Below the pieces are notes generated by a model, which saw only the letters and a list, made by a program, of their open reading frames with translations, did no database searches and was not told the origin of the DNA. The translations under genes and the position numbers were made by a program. Positions 12,210-24,294 of a DNA stretch of 64,000 nucleotides are shown here, piece after piece (the stretch's first letter is position 1; every line of letters starts with the position of its first letter). Location: the NCBI GenBank assembly GCA_002633005.1, contig NMRA01000242.1, positions 346,868 to 410,867 of the forward strand, given 5' to 3'. Origin of the DNA: Phoronis australis. Taxonomy: Eukaryota > Phoronida > Phoronidae.

Positions 12210-13480
12210 AACAAGAACATAAAACCATCAGAGGCCAAAGCTGTTTGGTGCTTAGGTATAGCCCTGAGCTATGATACAGCAATTGAATATACGAAACATA
12301 GATTTCACTTTATTTCATTTTACGCAGAAATCAGGGAAAAATCAGTAGTCCACAAGGTTTTACCTTATATTAGTGACATATACTGTAGCCTGCAAACATC
12401 ACTTTTAGAAAAACACAATCTGGAAAGCATTACAGGCCAGTTTACCTATTACACAACATGTCATTCAATTAGGGGGGGTTGGAAAATTAGGATACAGACT
12501 CACAAAAGAGCAGACTTGAAAAAAGAGACCCACTTGAAGGGTTTTGTTGCGGTTACACAACCTTTTAGAAGGAGTCTATAAACCTACTAGTAACCCATTT
12601 GTAGTGATTATTGGACAGAAGAGTGTTTGCTCACTTTTAAAAAGGCTTAGAAGCATGAAACAACACACGAAGCAAGGTCATGCTGTAAAATTGAGTGGGT
12701 CATTTGCAAAGGAACTTAAAAACATAATGCTGAAACCCCTTCAGTACATTAGTCTACTGGAACATCTGTCCAATGTAGGACACAACAAGACCAACAAGTG
12801 AAATGTTATTGTCTCATAAGTAAACAGCCACACCACTGTTAGAAACACTTGAAAAATGAAAAACAACGACAATTTTGACATTCACTTAAGTATGAAATTA
12901 ATGAGAAGTTTGGACAAGGGAACCTTTTGTAGAATTTGGAGCTCACAAAGTGGAAATTCTGTGGGTAATTTAGATGGAAAAGGCTCCCTCCTTTTCACAG
13001 GGATATATGTCAGTCAATGCTATGTGGCAAAACTGGCCGTGGAAAAGAATCTTCTCAGCATCACTGCTTCACGCCACTTCTATGGGAGCACTCCCCAGGA
13101 TGCCTTTCTCCTTTCCCATGAACACTGATTACTGTATTAGGGTACAAGCTATGAGTAATCAGTGTTGTTGTAATAGTAACAGAACATAGTGCCACAACAT
13201 ATTGACTGCCCTCTTCCTGGACTGTCTGTCTTATTGAGCCTGCAGTCTTGTCTGTATGGCAGATCTGAGTCAAGCCTTTGATACCCCTTGCCATTAACAT
13301 CAATTCTTCCTGTTAGGAGGAACCTCAGTCATTGGGAGCTCGTAAATCGGCCATGAATCGAAGTTAAAGTATACTTCACAGCAAACAGATTGAATAGCTA
13401 AGTATTCATACATCGCTACTGTGAAAATGCTCGACTTGGGTATTATCGGCAGATGTTACTGTTAACGGCAGGTGTTGAAA
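12210..13480. other. No gene seen
   Basis: Frames of up to 90 codons on both strands lack domain or splice support. Confidence 0.55.
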
Positions 13481-13481
13481 T

Positions 13482-14250
13482 AACAAGAGCAATGCATAGC
13501 ATTGAAATGCACACAGGACTGCAACAAACCAGTGTTTATTAGTATCGTAAAAATGGCTACTGGGTGGCGCAAAGTAAGTCAAACCCATCCCGAAACGGGA
13601 AGATCTTGTTTCCATAACAGAAAGCTATTTGCCAAATTTCATGAAACTCTGTCCAGTAAATAACAAAGACAGAGAGACAAATGTAATAATAACTAGAAAC
13701 ACAGCAGTGGTTGGATCCATCCAAAAGAAGTTAATAATATGTTGCCACTTTCATAGGATTATATTGAACAAAGTTCACAATGATCCTCCAAGGGGCTTAG
13801 GAGACACAGCACTAGGGGAGATCCCTACGAAAATCAGCATCAGGTTTCCTCAGCAGGAACACATCTGTCCACTACCATAATGATCCTTTGAGCAGTTTGG
13901 CAGATAGAAAGGCAATAACAAATGTCAACTTGGTAGCGCACAGTACGTCAAATCCATCTAAAATCCATCTAAAACCGGGAAGGCATTGTTGTCCTTTTAA
14001 TAAAAACGTATTTCCTAAATTTCATGACAATCTAATTAAGGAACTCCAAAGCTTAAGAGGCAAACATAAAATATTAAAACTGTCACTAGGGACCACAGCG
14101 GTAGTTGGAGCTGCCAGAAAGTTGTTGTCATCGTCTTCAGCACTAACAGTCTGGGTTATCTGGGTGCAGAGTCCATGTCATAACATATTGGGCACACCCA
14201 TATATGCTCAGTCCTCCACCTCAGAAGCTCATGCAGAACACCTTGACTAA
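13482..14250 (+). repeat. Dispersed repeat, ACAAGAGCAAYGC family, copy 1
   Basis: Starts ACAAGAGCAATGCATAGC, followed by recurring phrases such as AAATGGCTACTGGGTGG and AAATTTCATGAA. The far end is approximate. No gene. Confidence 0.5.
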
Positions 14251-14274
14251 TTGTTCTAGTAAGGTGCTGATCAT

Positions 14275-15800
14275 GGATTTTTCGCCACATTCCTCTTATT
14301 GTAGACTTTGATGCGGTTCCCTTGTCTACACTGAACTGTCGCAATCTTCCAACTGTTTCCCCAGTTTCCTCCTCCCTCATCTCATCCAGAGCAGCAAGCA
14401 CCTCTGCCTCACCCATCTCCACCCATATTGCCCACTCCCGCAACAGTCATCGTCATCCATCTAATTTAAGTTATTAACCAAATGTGCCCTTGACTCTACA
14501 TGTTTAAAAATGCACAGATACTTAAAACTTTAATTTTAAAATCACAGCGGTACCGTGCAATTACTTTGATGATCCTAGCATCCATTGAAAAATAACTTTG
14601 ATGATCCTGGCATTATTGGATAATAACTTTGATGTTGGTTGAGTACTGAAGCCAATAAGAAAGTTCAAGTTAACTTTGCTGTTTAAGGCGACATACCTCT
14701 AGTAGCAAAAATGCTTAGAAAATACTGCACATGTGAGATTACAGACTTACCCTCACAAGTGTCTATCAAGTATTGTAAGCATACTGTGTCACCACCAAAG
14801 TCTGGTAGCAAATTATCTCAATTGTGAAAATGTGTCCAAATACCTTGTATAACTAGTTCTGATCAGGATGCACGATAAGTGTCTATTACAGGAAGCAGAG
14901 AGTGTAACTATAGTAGTTGTTCACATATCCAGCATCAGTGTGTATTACAGGAAGTAGAAAGTGTAACTACAGTTGTTGTTCACATATCCATCATCAGTGT
15001 GTATTACAGGAAGTAGAGAGTGTAACTACAGTANGGATTTCCCGCCACATTCCTCTTATTGTAGACTTTGATGCGGTTCCCTTGTCTACACTGAACTGTC
15101 GCAATCTTCCAACTGTTTCCCCAGTTTCCTCCTCCCTCATCTCATCCAGAGCAGCAAGCACCTCTGCCTCACCCATCTCCAAGGGTCCACCCATATTGCC
15201 CACTCCCGCAACAGTCATCGTCATCCATCTAATTTAAGTTATTAACCAAATGTGCCCTTGACTCTACATATTTAAAAATGCACAGATACTTAAAACTTTA
15301 ATTTTAAAATCACAGCGGTACCCTGCAATTACTTTGATGATCCTAGCATCCATTGAAAAATAACTTTGATGATCCTGGCATTATTGGATAATAACTTTGA
15401 TGTTGGTTGAGTACTGAAGCCAATAAGAAAGTTCAAGTTAACTTTGCTGTTTAAGGCGACATGCCTCTAGTAGCAAAAATGCTTAGAAAATACTGCACAT
15501 GTGAGATTACAGACTTACCCTCACAAGTGTCTATCAAGTATTGTAAGCATACTGTGTCACCACCAAAGTCTGGTAGCAAATCTCAATTGTGAAAATGTCC
15601 AAATACCTTGTATAACTAGTTCTGATCAGGATGCACGATAAGTGTCTGTTACAGGAAGCAGAGAGTGTAACTATAGTAGTTGTTCACATATCCATCATCA
15701 GTCTGTATTACAGGAAGTAGAAAGTGTAACTACAGTTGTTGTTCACATATCCATCATCAGTGTGTATTACAGGAAGTAGAGATTGTAACTACAGTAGTTG
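14275..15800. repeat. Unmerged allelic overlap across N 15034
   Basis: 14275-15033 recurs from 15035. The end of the match is blurred because both copies run into a 57-bp minisatellite. Confidence 0.75.
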
Positions 15801-15990
15801 TTCACATATCCATCATCAGTGAGTATTACAGGAAGTAGAGAGTGTAACTACAGTAGTTGTTCACATATCCATCATCAGTGAGTATTACAGGAAGTAGAGA
15901 TTGTAACTACAGTTGTTGTTCACATATCCATCATCAGTGTGTATTACAAGAAGTAGAGAGTGTAACTACAGTAGATGTTCACATATCTAT
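14880..15990. repeat. 57-bp minisatellite, split by N 15034
   Basis: Unit with GTGTATTACAGGAAGTAGAG and TTGTTCACATATCCATCATC: about 2.5 copies before the N (14880-15033) and about 6 after (15640-15990). The sequence between (15035-15640) is non-repetitive. Confidence 0.85.
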
Positions 15991-17740
15991 TATCAGCACT
16001 TCATGACAAGGTTATGAGTAAACATACAATAGAACAAAGTTTGCCCAGGGTCATTAGTCCTCTTGTCTTCTCTCACCAATAAATTGGGCGATCTCATTCA
16101 CAGTGTTTAAACTCCTCCCACAACTGTATTTTCTTTTTTCATGCATCATAAATTTTTCTACACATACTTATTTCTACATGAAGCACAGGGTATGCAGTGA
16201 AGGTGTATAAAGTTTAGATACATTGTGACAAGCATGTCTCCTTTTGCTTCTTGTCACAGTTGGTAGAGGTTGGTAAGAAAACATGTTTGTAAGAAAAGAA
16301 TGCAGTACATGTACTGAGGGGCATTAACGAGAGGGCGGGGCGGGAATACAGTATTAGTGAAACTGCTGCAGTAGTTCAGAGCCAGACTTCCTGACAACAG
16401 TCATGTCAACCTGAGAATTGACCTAGGTTGAAATGCCTGTGTCTTGGATGCTAAATGCTACTTGATATTTTAAACATTTGATGCTGTTCAAGGAAGAGTG
16501 ATTGTTTAGAGAAGCCCACTAACTGGAGTGGCCAGATGGGTGGTAAATGTTGTTTGCTGTTCCTATGACAGCTTCCAATTATATATGTCTCAGGAATGTG
16601 AACAGATGTCAGTTTATTGATAGCGAATACACTATTAGCCTGAAGCTGCAGGTGACGAATGCATAGAAAGTGTTACTGCAGCAATAGACTTGCCACAATG
16701 TATTAGAGGCATAAACCCATTTCTAGTTGATACATGTAGTTTCTGTCTCCAGAGTTAACACCACAGAACCAGTTTCACAACCAGTTTTACAAATTAATGT
16801 TGTGTGGACGTATTGGCTAAGTCATCAATCAGTATGAATTCCGTGACAAAAAAATTAAGTGCAGCTGACTTGAATCAGGTAGTCCTGTCACATTCACCAG
16901 TTTACCACATTCACTAGTGTATAATACAACTCCCTCCTTCATACCCAGCGACTATTTGAACAAGCCCTGCCTGGATTCAGCATTGCTTTTTTCATCAGTC
17001 AAAAATGTAAGTTAAAATCTAAATGCAATATTTTTTAAAATACCTTTATTTGCAGAAACAAAAATTACCAATGGAATACAGTAAAAAAGAAAAAAACACA
17101 TTTCTTCTCACATTAACACATTCCAGCTCTGTTTGAATTTAAACGGAGTGTATAAGGGTTTCGAAAATTCCCAGCAAGTCAGGGTAATTTTCTAGATTTC
17201 ATACTTTTCCATGTCTTGACAGTGTCAAATAAAATTGGGTGAAATCTCTTAGGTACAGTAACACATGAAGACTTGGAACAAGTGTATATGAGGTACTGAG
17301 CTAAAGTTAATAGGCCTATGAGATCAATTTCATAACAATGATCTCCAATGTATGCATATAGCAGGTCACGCTTTTCAAACAGTAAAAGGTTAGCTCCAAA
17401 TACGTTTGAAATCCAAGTTTGTAATTTATTCCAAAAACAAGTTATTAAAAGTTTCTACAAGTCCCTAAAATAAGCATTTGTGGTTTTTGATTATTTTCAT
17501 TGTCTTTATATTTGAGGTTGGACCAACAGTTTAAAAGCCATAAGATAAATCCGTTTAATTTGATCGTCAGGAAATAATTCTAACAAACTGTGTTCCACTG
17601 CAGGAACTGAAATCTCCCTGTAAAGTATACATCTCTTGTCCATCGCGTATCAATCCGATCCGGTGCAAAGTCCTGTGTGCTGCTGGCTCTATCATTAAAT
17701 GATACTTTATCAAGAAAAAGAAGACTTCAATAGCTAATTT
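15990..17740. other. No gene seen
   Basis: Unique sequence, partly repeated at 18246-18970 as the allelic copy; a GC-rich GAGGGCGGGGCGGG spot at about 16329 is the only notable feature. Confidence 0.55.
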
Positions 17741-17743
17741 TCA

Positions 17744-17812
17744 TCCCAATTGGGCTTCAGGTCAAGTTTCATTTTCAACCCAACTGGGCCTCAGGTCAAG
17801 TTTCATTTGCAC
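17744..17812. repeat. 34-bp VNTR, short allele
   Basis: About two units of CAACTGGGCCTCAGGTCAAG plus TTTCATTTT, just before the Kolobok-like element. Confidence 0.75.
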
Positions 17813-17818
17813 AATTAA

Positions 17819-18023
17819 AGGAGAATGCCACCCGATTTAATTAGTCTTTTTTACCGTCTTAATCGGTCTATATCCACATTGCCTCTTATACAGTCAACCT
17901 CACCTTGCCAAGAGGTGTTGCGTTAACCTGTGAGGAAGGTGAGAAACGACGCAGCGACGTCAGTGGTTCGTCTGCAGAGTGAATGCCACTATATTGCGGT
18001 GCATCGTTCCCGCTTGTCCGAAC
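17819..18023 (+). mobile_element. Partial allelic copy of the Kolobok-like element
   Basis: TTAA at 17815-17818, then the full left TIR and the first part of the element up to the contig break at 18024, just after the first Cys pair of the THAP exon. Nearly identical to 19814-19988 except for the TIR segment missing there. Confidence 0.65.
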
Positions 18024-18024
18024 N

Positions 18025-18245
18025 AGGAAGTAGAGATTGTAACTACAGTTGTTGTTCACATGTCCATCATCAGTGTGTATTACAGGAAGTAGAGAGTGTA
18101 ACTACAGTTGTTGTTCACATGTCCATCATCAGTGTGTATTACAGGAAGTAGAGTGTAACTACAGTAGTTGTTCACATATCCATCATCAGTGTGTATTACA
18201 GGAAGTAGAGTGTAACTACAGTAGTTGTTCACATATCTATTATCA
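18025..18245. repeat. 57-bp minisatellite, allelic copy with 4 units
   Basis: Same unit as 15640-15990 but fewer copies, and two units lack a few bases. Starts directly after the N at 18024. Confidence 0.85.
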
Positions 18246-18971
18246 GTACTTTATGACAAGGTTATGAGTAAACATACAATAGAACAAAGTTTGCCAGGGT
18301 CATTAGTCCTCTTGTCTCACGAATAAAAATGGGCGATCTCATTCACAGTGTTTAAACTCCCACAACTGTATTTTCTTTTTTCATGCATCATAAATTTTTC
18401 TACACATACTTATTTCTACATGAAGCACAGGGGTATGCAGTGAAGGTGTATAAAGTTTAGATACATTGTGTCAAGCATGTCTCCTTTTGCTTCTTGTTAC
18501 AGTTGGTAGAGGTTGGTAAGAAAACAAGTTTGTAAGAAAAGAATGCAGTACATGTACTGAGGGGCATTAACGAGAGGGCGGGGCGGGAATACAGTATTAG
18601 TGAAACTGCTGCAGTAGTTCAGAGCCAGACTTCCTGACAACAGTCATGTCAACCTGAGAATTGACCTAGGTTGAAATGCCTGTGTCTTGGATGCTAAATG
18701 CTACTTGATATTTTAAACATTTGATGCTGTTCAAGGAAGAGTGATTGTTTAGAGAAGCCCACTAACTGGAGTGGCCAGATGGGTGGTAAATGTTGTTTGC
18801 TGTTCCTATGACAGCTTCCAATTATATATGTCTCAGGAATGTGAACAGATGTCAGTTTATTGATAGCGAATACACTATTAGCCTGAAGCTGCAGGTGACG
18901 AATGCATAGAAAGTGTTACTGCAGCAATAGACTTGCCACAATGTATTAGAGGCATAAACCCATGTCTAGAT

Positions 18972-19090
18972 GATACCAGGCCTTCATGCAGCGTACGTCC
19001 TGGGCGTCCAAATGGACGCCCCAGCACTAATATGGACGCCCTGGCAAGGACGCCCAATGTATCATTTGGACGCCCACTGTCAATAGGAAC
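18972..19090. repeat. GGACGCCC repeat, right copy
   Basis: Several GGACGCCC words, including the palindrome GGCGTCCAAATGGACGCC, inside the segment present in only one allelic contig. Inverted relative to 7890-7965. Confidence 0.6.
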
Positions 19091-19626
19091 CTTTCAAGTT
19101 TGGACACACACATTGTAATGATTACTAGGAAGCCTCTGAAGGCTCACAGTGGGGGCTCTTTTTTCAAAGCAGGAAGAAATAAACAATGTATATACAAAGT
19201 ATATACAATGTTGCTATGCTCACACTTGGTTGATAGCATTGTAAAAGTCTTGGTCTACACCAATGTTTTATTAAAAATGCTCACTACAGAAGGCTGTTTT
19301 GTAAACTTAGATGTAAAAACCTTGGTCTATGCATTTTTTTGTAAAAAAANAAAGTTTCTACAAGTCCCTAAAATAAGCATTTGTGGTTTTTGATTATTTT
19401 CATTGTCTTTATATTTGAGGTTGGAACAACAGTTTAAAAGCCATAAGATAAATCCGTTTAATTTGATCGTCAAGAAATAACTGTGTTCCACTGCAGGAAC
19501 TGAAATCTCCCTGTAAAGTATACATCTCTTGTCCATCGCGCATCAATCCAATCCGGTGCAAAGCCCTGTGTGCTGCTGGCTCTATCATTAAATGATACTT
19601 TATCAAGAAAAAGAAGACTTCAATAG

Positions 19627-19806
19627 CTAATTTTCATCCCAATTGGGCTTCAGGTCAAGTTTCATTTTCAACCCAACTGGGCCTCAGGTCAAGTTTCATT
19701 TTCAACCCAATTGGACCTCGGGTCAAGTTTCATTTTCAACCCAATTGGACCTCTGGTCAAGTTTCATTTTCAACCCAACTGGGCCTCCGTTCAAGTTTCA
19801 CTTGCA
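19627..19806. repeat. 34-bp VNTR, long allele
   Basis: About five units of the same repeat at the homologous site, so copy number differs between the two assembled alleles. Confidence 0.8.
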
Positions 19807-19813
19807 CAATTAA

Positions 19814-20676
19814 AGGAGACCGTCTTAATCGGTCTATATCCACATTGCCTCTTATACAGTCAACCTCACCTTGCCAAGAGGTGTTGCGTTAACCTGTGAG
19901 GAAGGTGAGAAACGACGCAGCGACGTCAGTGGTTCGTCTGCAGAGTGAATGCCACTATATTGCGGTGCATCGTTCCCGCTTGTCCGAACTATGAAGCTGC
20001 GAAAAAAGCGGGTATAATGTTTTTTGGACTTCCTCGAGAGCCCGAAATGCTTAAGAAGTGGCTCGCGGTTGTGAAGAATGAAAGGTACACTGTAAATAGC
20101 AAGTATAAGGCCGTGAAACATCTCCGTGTCTGTGGCCGGCATTTCGTTGACAGTGATTTCTCTGACAAATTCCGTCTTACCAAAGAACTATCCATACATT
20201 CCGTTGTCTGTGCATGTTCACGGCGTCTCTCTAGTATTTCTTGATCAGTGTATTCCGGTTAGAACTGATAGTCTCTGGAACCTAACGATCCGACCCGTGA
20301 AGTCTTCGTCGGATGAGCTCTTGACTAAGTCGGGATTGGCGCCGGGCGAGTTGCCATAGAGACGTTTATTATTCTGTGTTCTGTTTCAAAATGAATTATT
20401 CTCATCCTAACCAATGCTTATACGAAACTGAACCAAAGTCTGTCTCATTAGATACAATTTGTAATGGAGTATTGGTAAGTGCAAATGTTGAGAAGCCAAC
20501 AATTAATAAACCACTGCGTTACTGGCTTTAGATACCGGCAACAAAGGTAATTGACTGGGCAACGAGGCCGTGTGAGCGCATGCTAATTCAGTGTTTGCTG
20601 ACAGAAAGCTGTTGTGAAACAATTACTCGATTTTATATGCTATGGTCACATGTTGTTTTTTGGGTGGCATGCTCCT
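19814..20676 (+). mobile_element. Short Kolobok-like element carrying an intact THAP exon
   Basis: TTAA at 19810-19813 and 20677-20680. The right end reads inward AGGAGCATGCCACCC. The left end starts AGGAGA but then lacks about 30 bases present in the partial allelic copy at 17819-18023 (AGGAGAATGCCACCCG). At 863 bp with only a THAP domain it is non-autonomous. Confidence 0.65.
19944..20244 (+). CDS. THAP zinc-finger domain ORF inside a Kolobok-like element
   Basis: THAP domains are C2CH zinc fingers that bind DNA and occur at the N-termini of several DNA transposases. From the GTG codon at 19945, a 99-codon frame shows Cys8-x4-Cys13, Pro30 in GLP, Trp39, then Cys63-x2-His66 followed by Phe, the order and spacing of a THAP domain. 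A good acceptor (gtctgcag) ends at 19943, so this is probably an exon with its ATG upstream or lost. After the domain the frame runs about 18 codons to TGA at 20242-20244. No catalytic transposase domain follows inside the 863-bp element, so it can supply only DNA binding. The homologous exon in the 8-kb element is broken. Confidence 0.7.
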
Positions 20677-21829
20677 TTAAAGTATCTGCATCTGCACATC
20701 AGCACATAATTTATTTTATAACATTGTATCTCTCTTCTCAAGTGACAATATGAAAATAACATGTTTCTGTCAAGTACTGTAACTGCCTATGAACATTAGG
20801 TTTTGGTTGCAAAATACATTTTCTTGATAAGTGAATCTCTGGAAATCATCAGATTCAGAATACCACGACCTACAAAAGTAGGTTCAGCCGTGGCGAAAAC
20901 ACTGAATGATCATTGCCACATCACCCAAAAGTCCAATTTACCGTCAAATCGGAAAAACACACACACGAAGGATAAACAAGGATTTTATCAGTATGCTAAC
21001 ATGTCTACAGTATGACATTGGCATTTTTAAACATTTTAAAACATAGAAACATTTCCATACAATTCAGGTACGAGAATATGTCTGCTGACTGGACACGCGA
21101 CTGACCTCAGCTGAAATTTGTGGAAAAATTCTTTAGTTTTAGACAAGTGGATTTTCAAGTTTTGAGCATTTGCCGAACTATAATATGCCTTTGCAAATTT
21201 TTAACCAAATTGAAGAATTTTACCTTGACCATAAATCTAAAATGGAGAAGATGAAAGCATATTGACTTCAGTTCAGGACCATTCTATTGTTGGATGTGAA
21301 TAATGCATTCCATGACATGATCACATGCAGGGTGCAGTCCACAATAAACACAGTAGCTGAGCTAAATACACAAACACAACTTTCTGAATGACAGGCTTAA
21401 AATAATGGTGCTATGTTGCAATACATTCACCGAGTTCATTAAAGATGTATTTGCACGCTCCTAACTATGCTAATGTACAGCAGGAACTAAACAACAATGC
21501 TATTTGAACATTATCTACCCTAAACAAAGTGCAGTTGTATTCATTGACAACAAAAAATTCTGCAAATAGATGACCTTTGCACTAATGACGTACCTTGGGG
21601 GCTCACATAGCCCGCATCTGATGCAGTGTTGTTCCCCAACACTACCGTCATGATACTTACTGGACACAGTGCAGGGATTTACAGCGAATCATTTTCGACA
21701 CAAAACTGGTATCCTTTTTTGGCAATTTTCAACGTACTTTATATTCACATTGTCGCTATATCTTGTCTTTCTAACTAATTAGACCAAGCAATCACACAGA
21801 TAAGGCATTAGCTTGCAAGTTCCACTTAA

Positions 21830-23245
21830 AGTTATCTCCAACCGTATTTAGTGGCCTCTATTTTAACTCGTATATCAAAAAACTAAGCTTTGTCAACGAG
21901 TAGAAGTATATATTTTCTGAAAGAAAAAAGATTGGGGAATATGAAAATACTTATTGTATTAATGTACCTTTATTATTTTTACGTAAAAACCTTTTTTAAG
22001 TCAATTTTATTTTTAAGAAAGGTACATTCAGAGCAAAATAACCCTTCCCTCGACTTTAATGAAACTTTTTTTTAAATGAAAACTTCACCAGTTACCTCAA
22101 AAACGCCGTTAGGAATTTTCGATTAGTCTTTTCGTTTGGTTTCTATGACAAATCACCTCCCTCGCAAAACGTAAGGTATCTTGGTAAAAAACGGAAGTTG
22201 TATTTGTCGTTGTTACATTACACAAAAAAATAGGCCTTCATATCGAAAATCCTAACAGCATGTTTGAGACCCACGACTAAATATTAAATCTGTAAAGTTT
22301 CTGCGAAATCCACCAAGCAGTTTTCTAGAACTGGTGTTCCTAAGTTCAAATGAAGTCGATCTGCCGAAGCCAAGAAAAAGCCGATTAGAGACAAGTGAAA
22401 ATCTCAAAGTCTTCGCTTATTTATTCGGTAAAAGCTTGTTTTCGGTACACATAACCTATACAAGCCTCAAATATGTTCGCTATTACAACATTCACTAGCA
22501 ATTTCAACTGATTTTGCAGTGCGTAATTAACTTATCATTAAAAACGTACCGTTTCCAGCTAACTACTATTGTTTGCGACCATTTGACCTACTTTTATATG
22601 TAAATAGGTCATAGTTCATTGTTATAAACATGGCCTGTACACGTCACGTGTTGGGAGACTGATACAAAACCAAGTAAGAAATGGATAACAAAGATCGAAT
22701 CAGTAGTTAAAGCATGTCGTTAGCATGAGACTGAAACATTGAAATGTCAGTTTATTAATTGGATGAAGGAATTAGGTTAAGGATTTATCTCTCTTCACAA
22801 TTTGCTGTATTCATGACCACAGAGGCCTGAGGCGACTTGTAGCATTCGTTCTCAATGCCAACGGTCGTTTGCATGCAGCCGCACAACTCTCTTAGGATCA
22901 AAACTGCGTATGTTTTACCCGGCACCATTCTACCATAAGTACACCTCGTTTACTCAATGTTATGACGATTTTGTGAATGAAAGGACTGAGAGTATACGAA
23001 TCTGTTCTGTGCCTGGCGGGAGATTCGATTGATTGAAACCCCTTTAACCTTTGACCTTGGATAAGTAGTAAACAAATATCCATGCGGTTACACAGATCCA
23101 AGGTGGTTCTGTTAAATCTTTTTTCTCGGTACGCAGTATATATTTTGTATTTGAAGTTCCCCCAGAATAAAGATAAGGTATTTTACTAGACACATGTGAA
23201 ATATTGTAAAAATGGCCATTTTTGTGAATAAGATTGGATATAACC
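21830..23245 (-). mobile_element. TTAA-flanked element, family A copy 1 (inverted)
   Basis: TTAA at 21826-21829 and 23246-23249. Ends read inward AGTTATCTCCAA (left) and GGTTATATCCAA (right). The body is homologous, in reverse orientation, to 25241-26558 and 31102-31935. No coding frame conserved among the copies. Confidence 0.6.
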
Positions 23246-24294
23246 TTAAAGGTTATGTGGGATTTTCTGCCAAGTCAGCACATTTAGCAAAATATATACA
23301 ATACTATAGAATTTAACTCAGAAAAAGTATATTTTCTGATAGGAAAAATTATGTAGAATTTGATTTTTAACTCAATATCAATTTGCCATTAATTTGGTCG
23401 CGTGACCATGACTTTTTCGGAAATTTGGCTAAAAATAAAGGTACATTCATAACGAAACAACAGCATCAATAACATGGCTCAATTTCTTGTGACATAAATG
23501 TTCAAGGTAAAATCTCAAAAATGCTGTTTCTAAATTATTGTTTTGTTTTTGATTTATGCAACTTACCGGTACTTTTCTTTTCATAAAATTATAGAAGTCC
23601 CACATTTTTAGATAGTCCTCATGCAAAAGTGGAACATTTCAAAAACAGTTGCTCAAAGTATTTTGTATAGCAGTGCATAAACTCTGAGATCTAAAAATTT
23701 CATGTGAAGCCGATCAGCCACTTCTGAGATGAGAAGTTCCGCAGTTGGCCAAACTAGGACATTTCTCTAGTGTCCAACATGCTCTTAACACCAGGTTGGT
23801 TGAGGTGAGTTTCAAACTATTGTTAGGAATGAAGTATTAGTTTCCCCTTTAGCATTCCTTCTCACCAGTTCAAATTTATAAGAAAACCAATGATTATTTG
23901 TGACAAAATAAAACTGGAATTTTTGGTACTCCTTTTCAATGCAGGTGAGTGTTTGTATCCCAAGGCTAATGCGTGGGTACTGGATGGAAGAGAAACCAAT
24001 TGAGGTGATGGGTATACATGTATTTTCAGACAGAAAAGGAATGTTTGGTTCTCTTGTCCAATCAATCACTGGGTCCAGACAAGGCTGATACAAACTCAAG
24101 TGGCCATGTAATCTGGTAATAGCCCATTACACCCCCATGACTTGACAAAATGTTTGATGTGACTGACCACAGCGGATGTCCATACTTGATAAGTCATTAC
24201 ATGGTGAAATGAAATTTCTCCAAGTCTTTTGCTCTGTTATAAAAACGTGCTTGTTTTTTGTTTGCTACAGGTTGCATTTTTTATCTGATCAGGG

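Larger units (their letters stand above)
15889..19990. repeat. Two further overlapping contig pieces across N 18024 and N 19350
   Basis: 18025-18970 repeats 15889-16735, and 19351-19988 repeats 17448-18023. The middle piece leaves homology at about 18970 and carries about 380 bases (18972-19349) not found in the first copy. This suggests three contigs from two haplotypes placed end to end. Confidence 0.75.

Noticed and set aside
14156-15224. Matching minus-strand ORFs at 14156-14443 and 14994-15224
   Set aside because: Again the two copies of an allelic overlap; the peptide matches no family I recognise and is interrupted differently in each copy.
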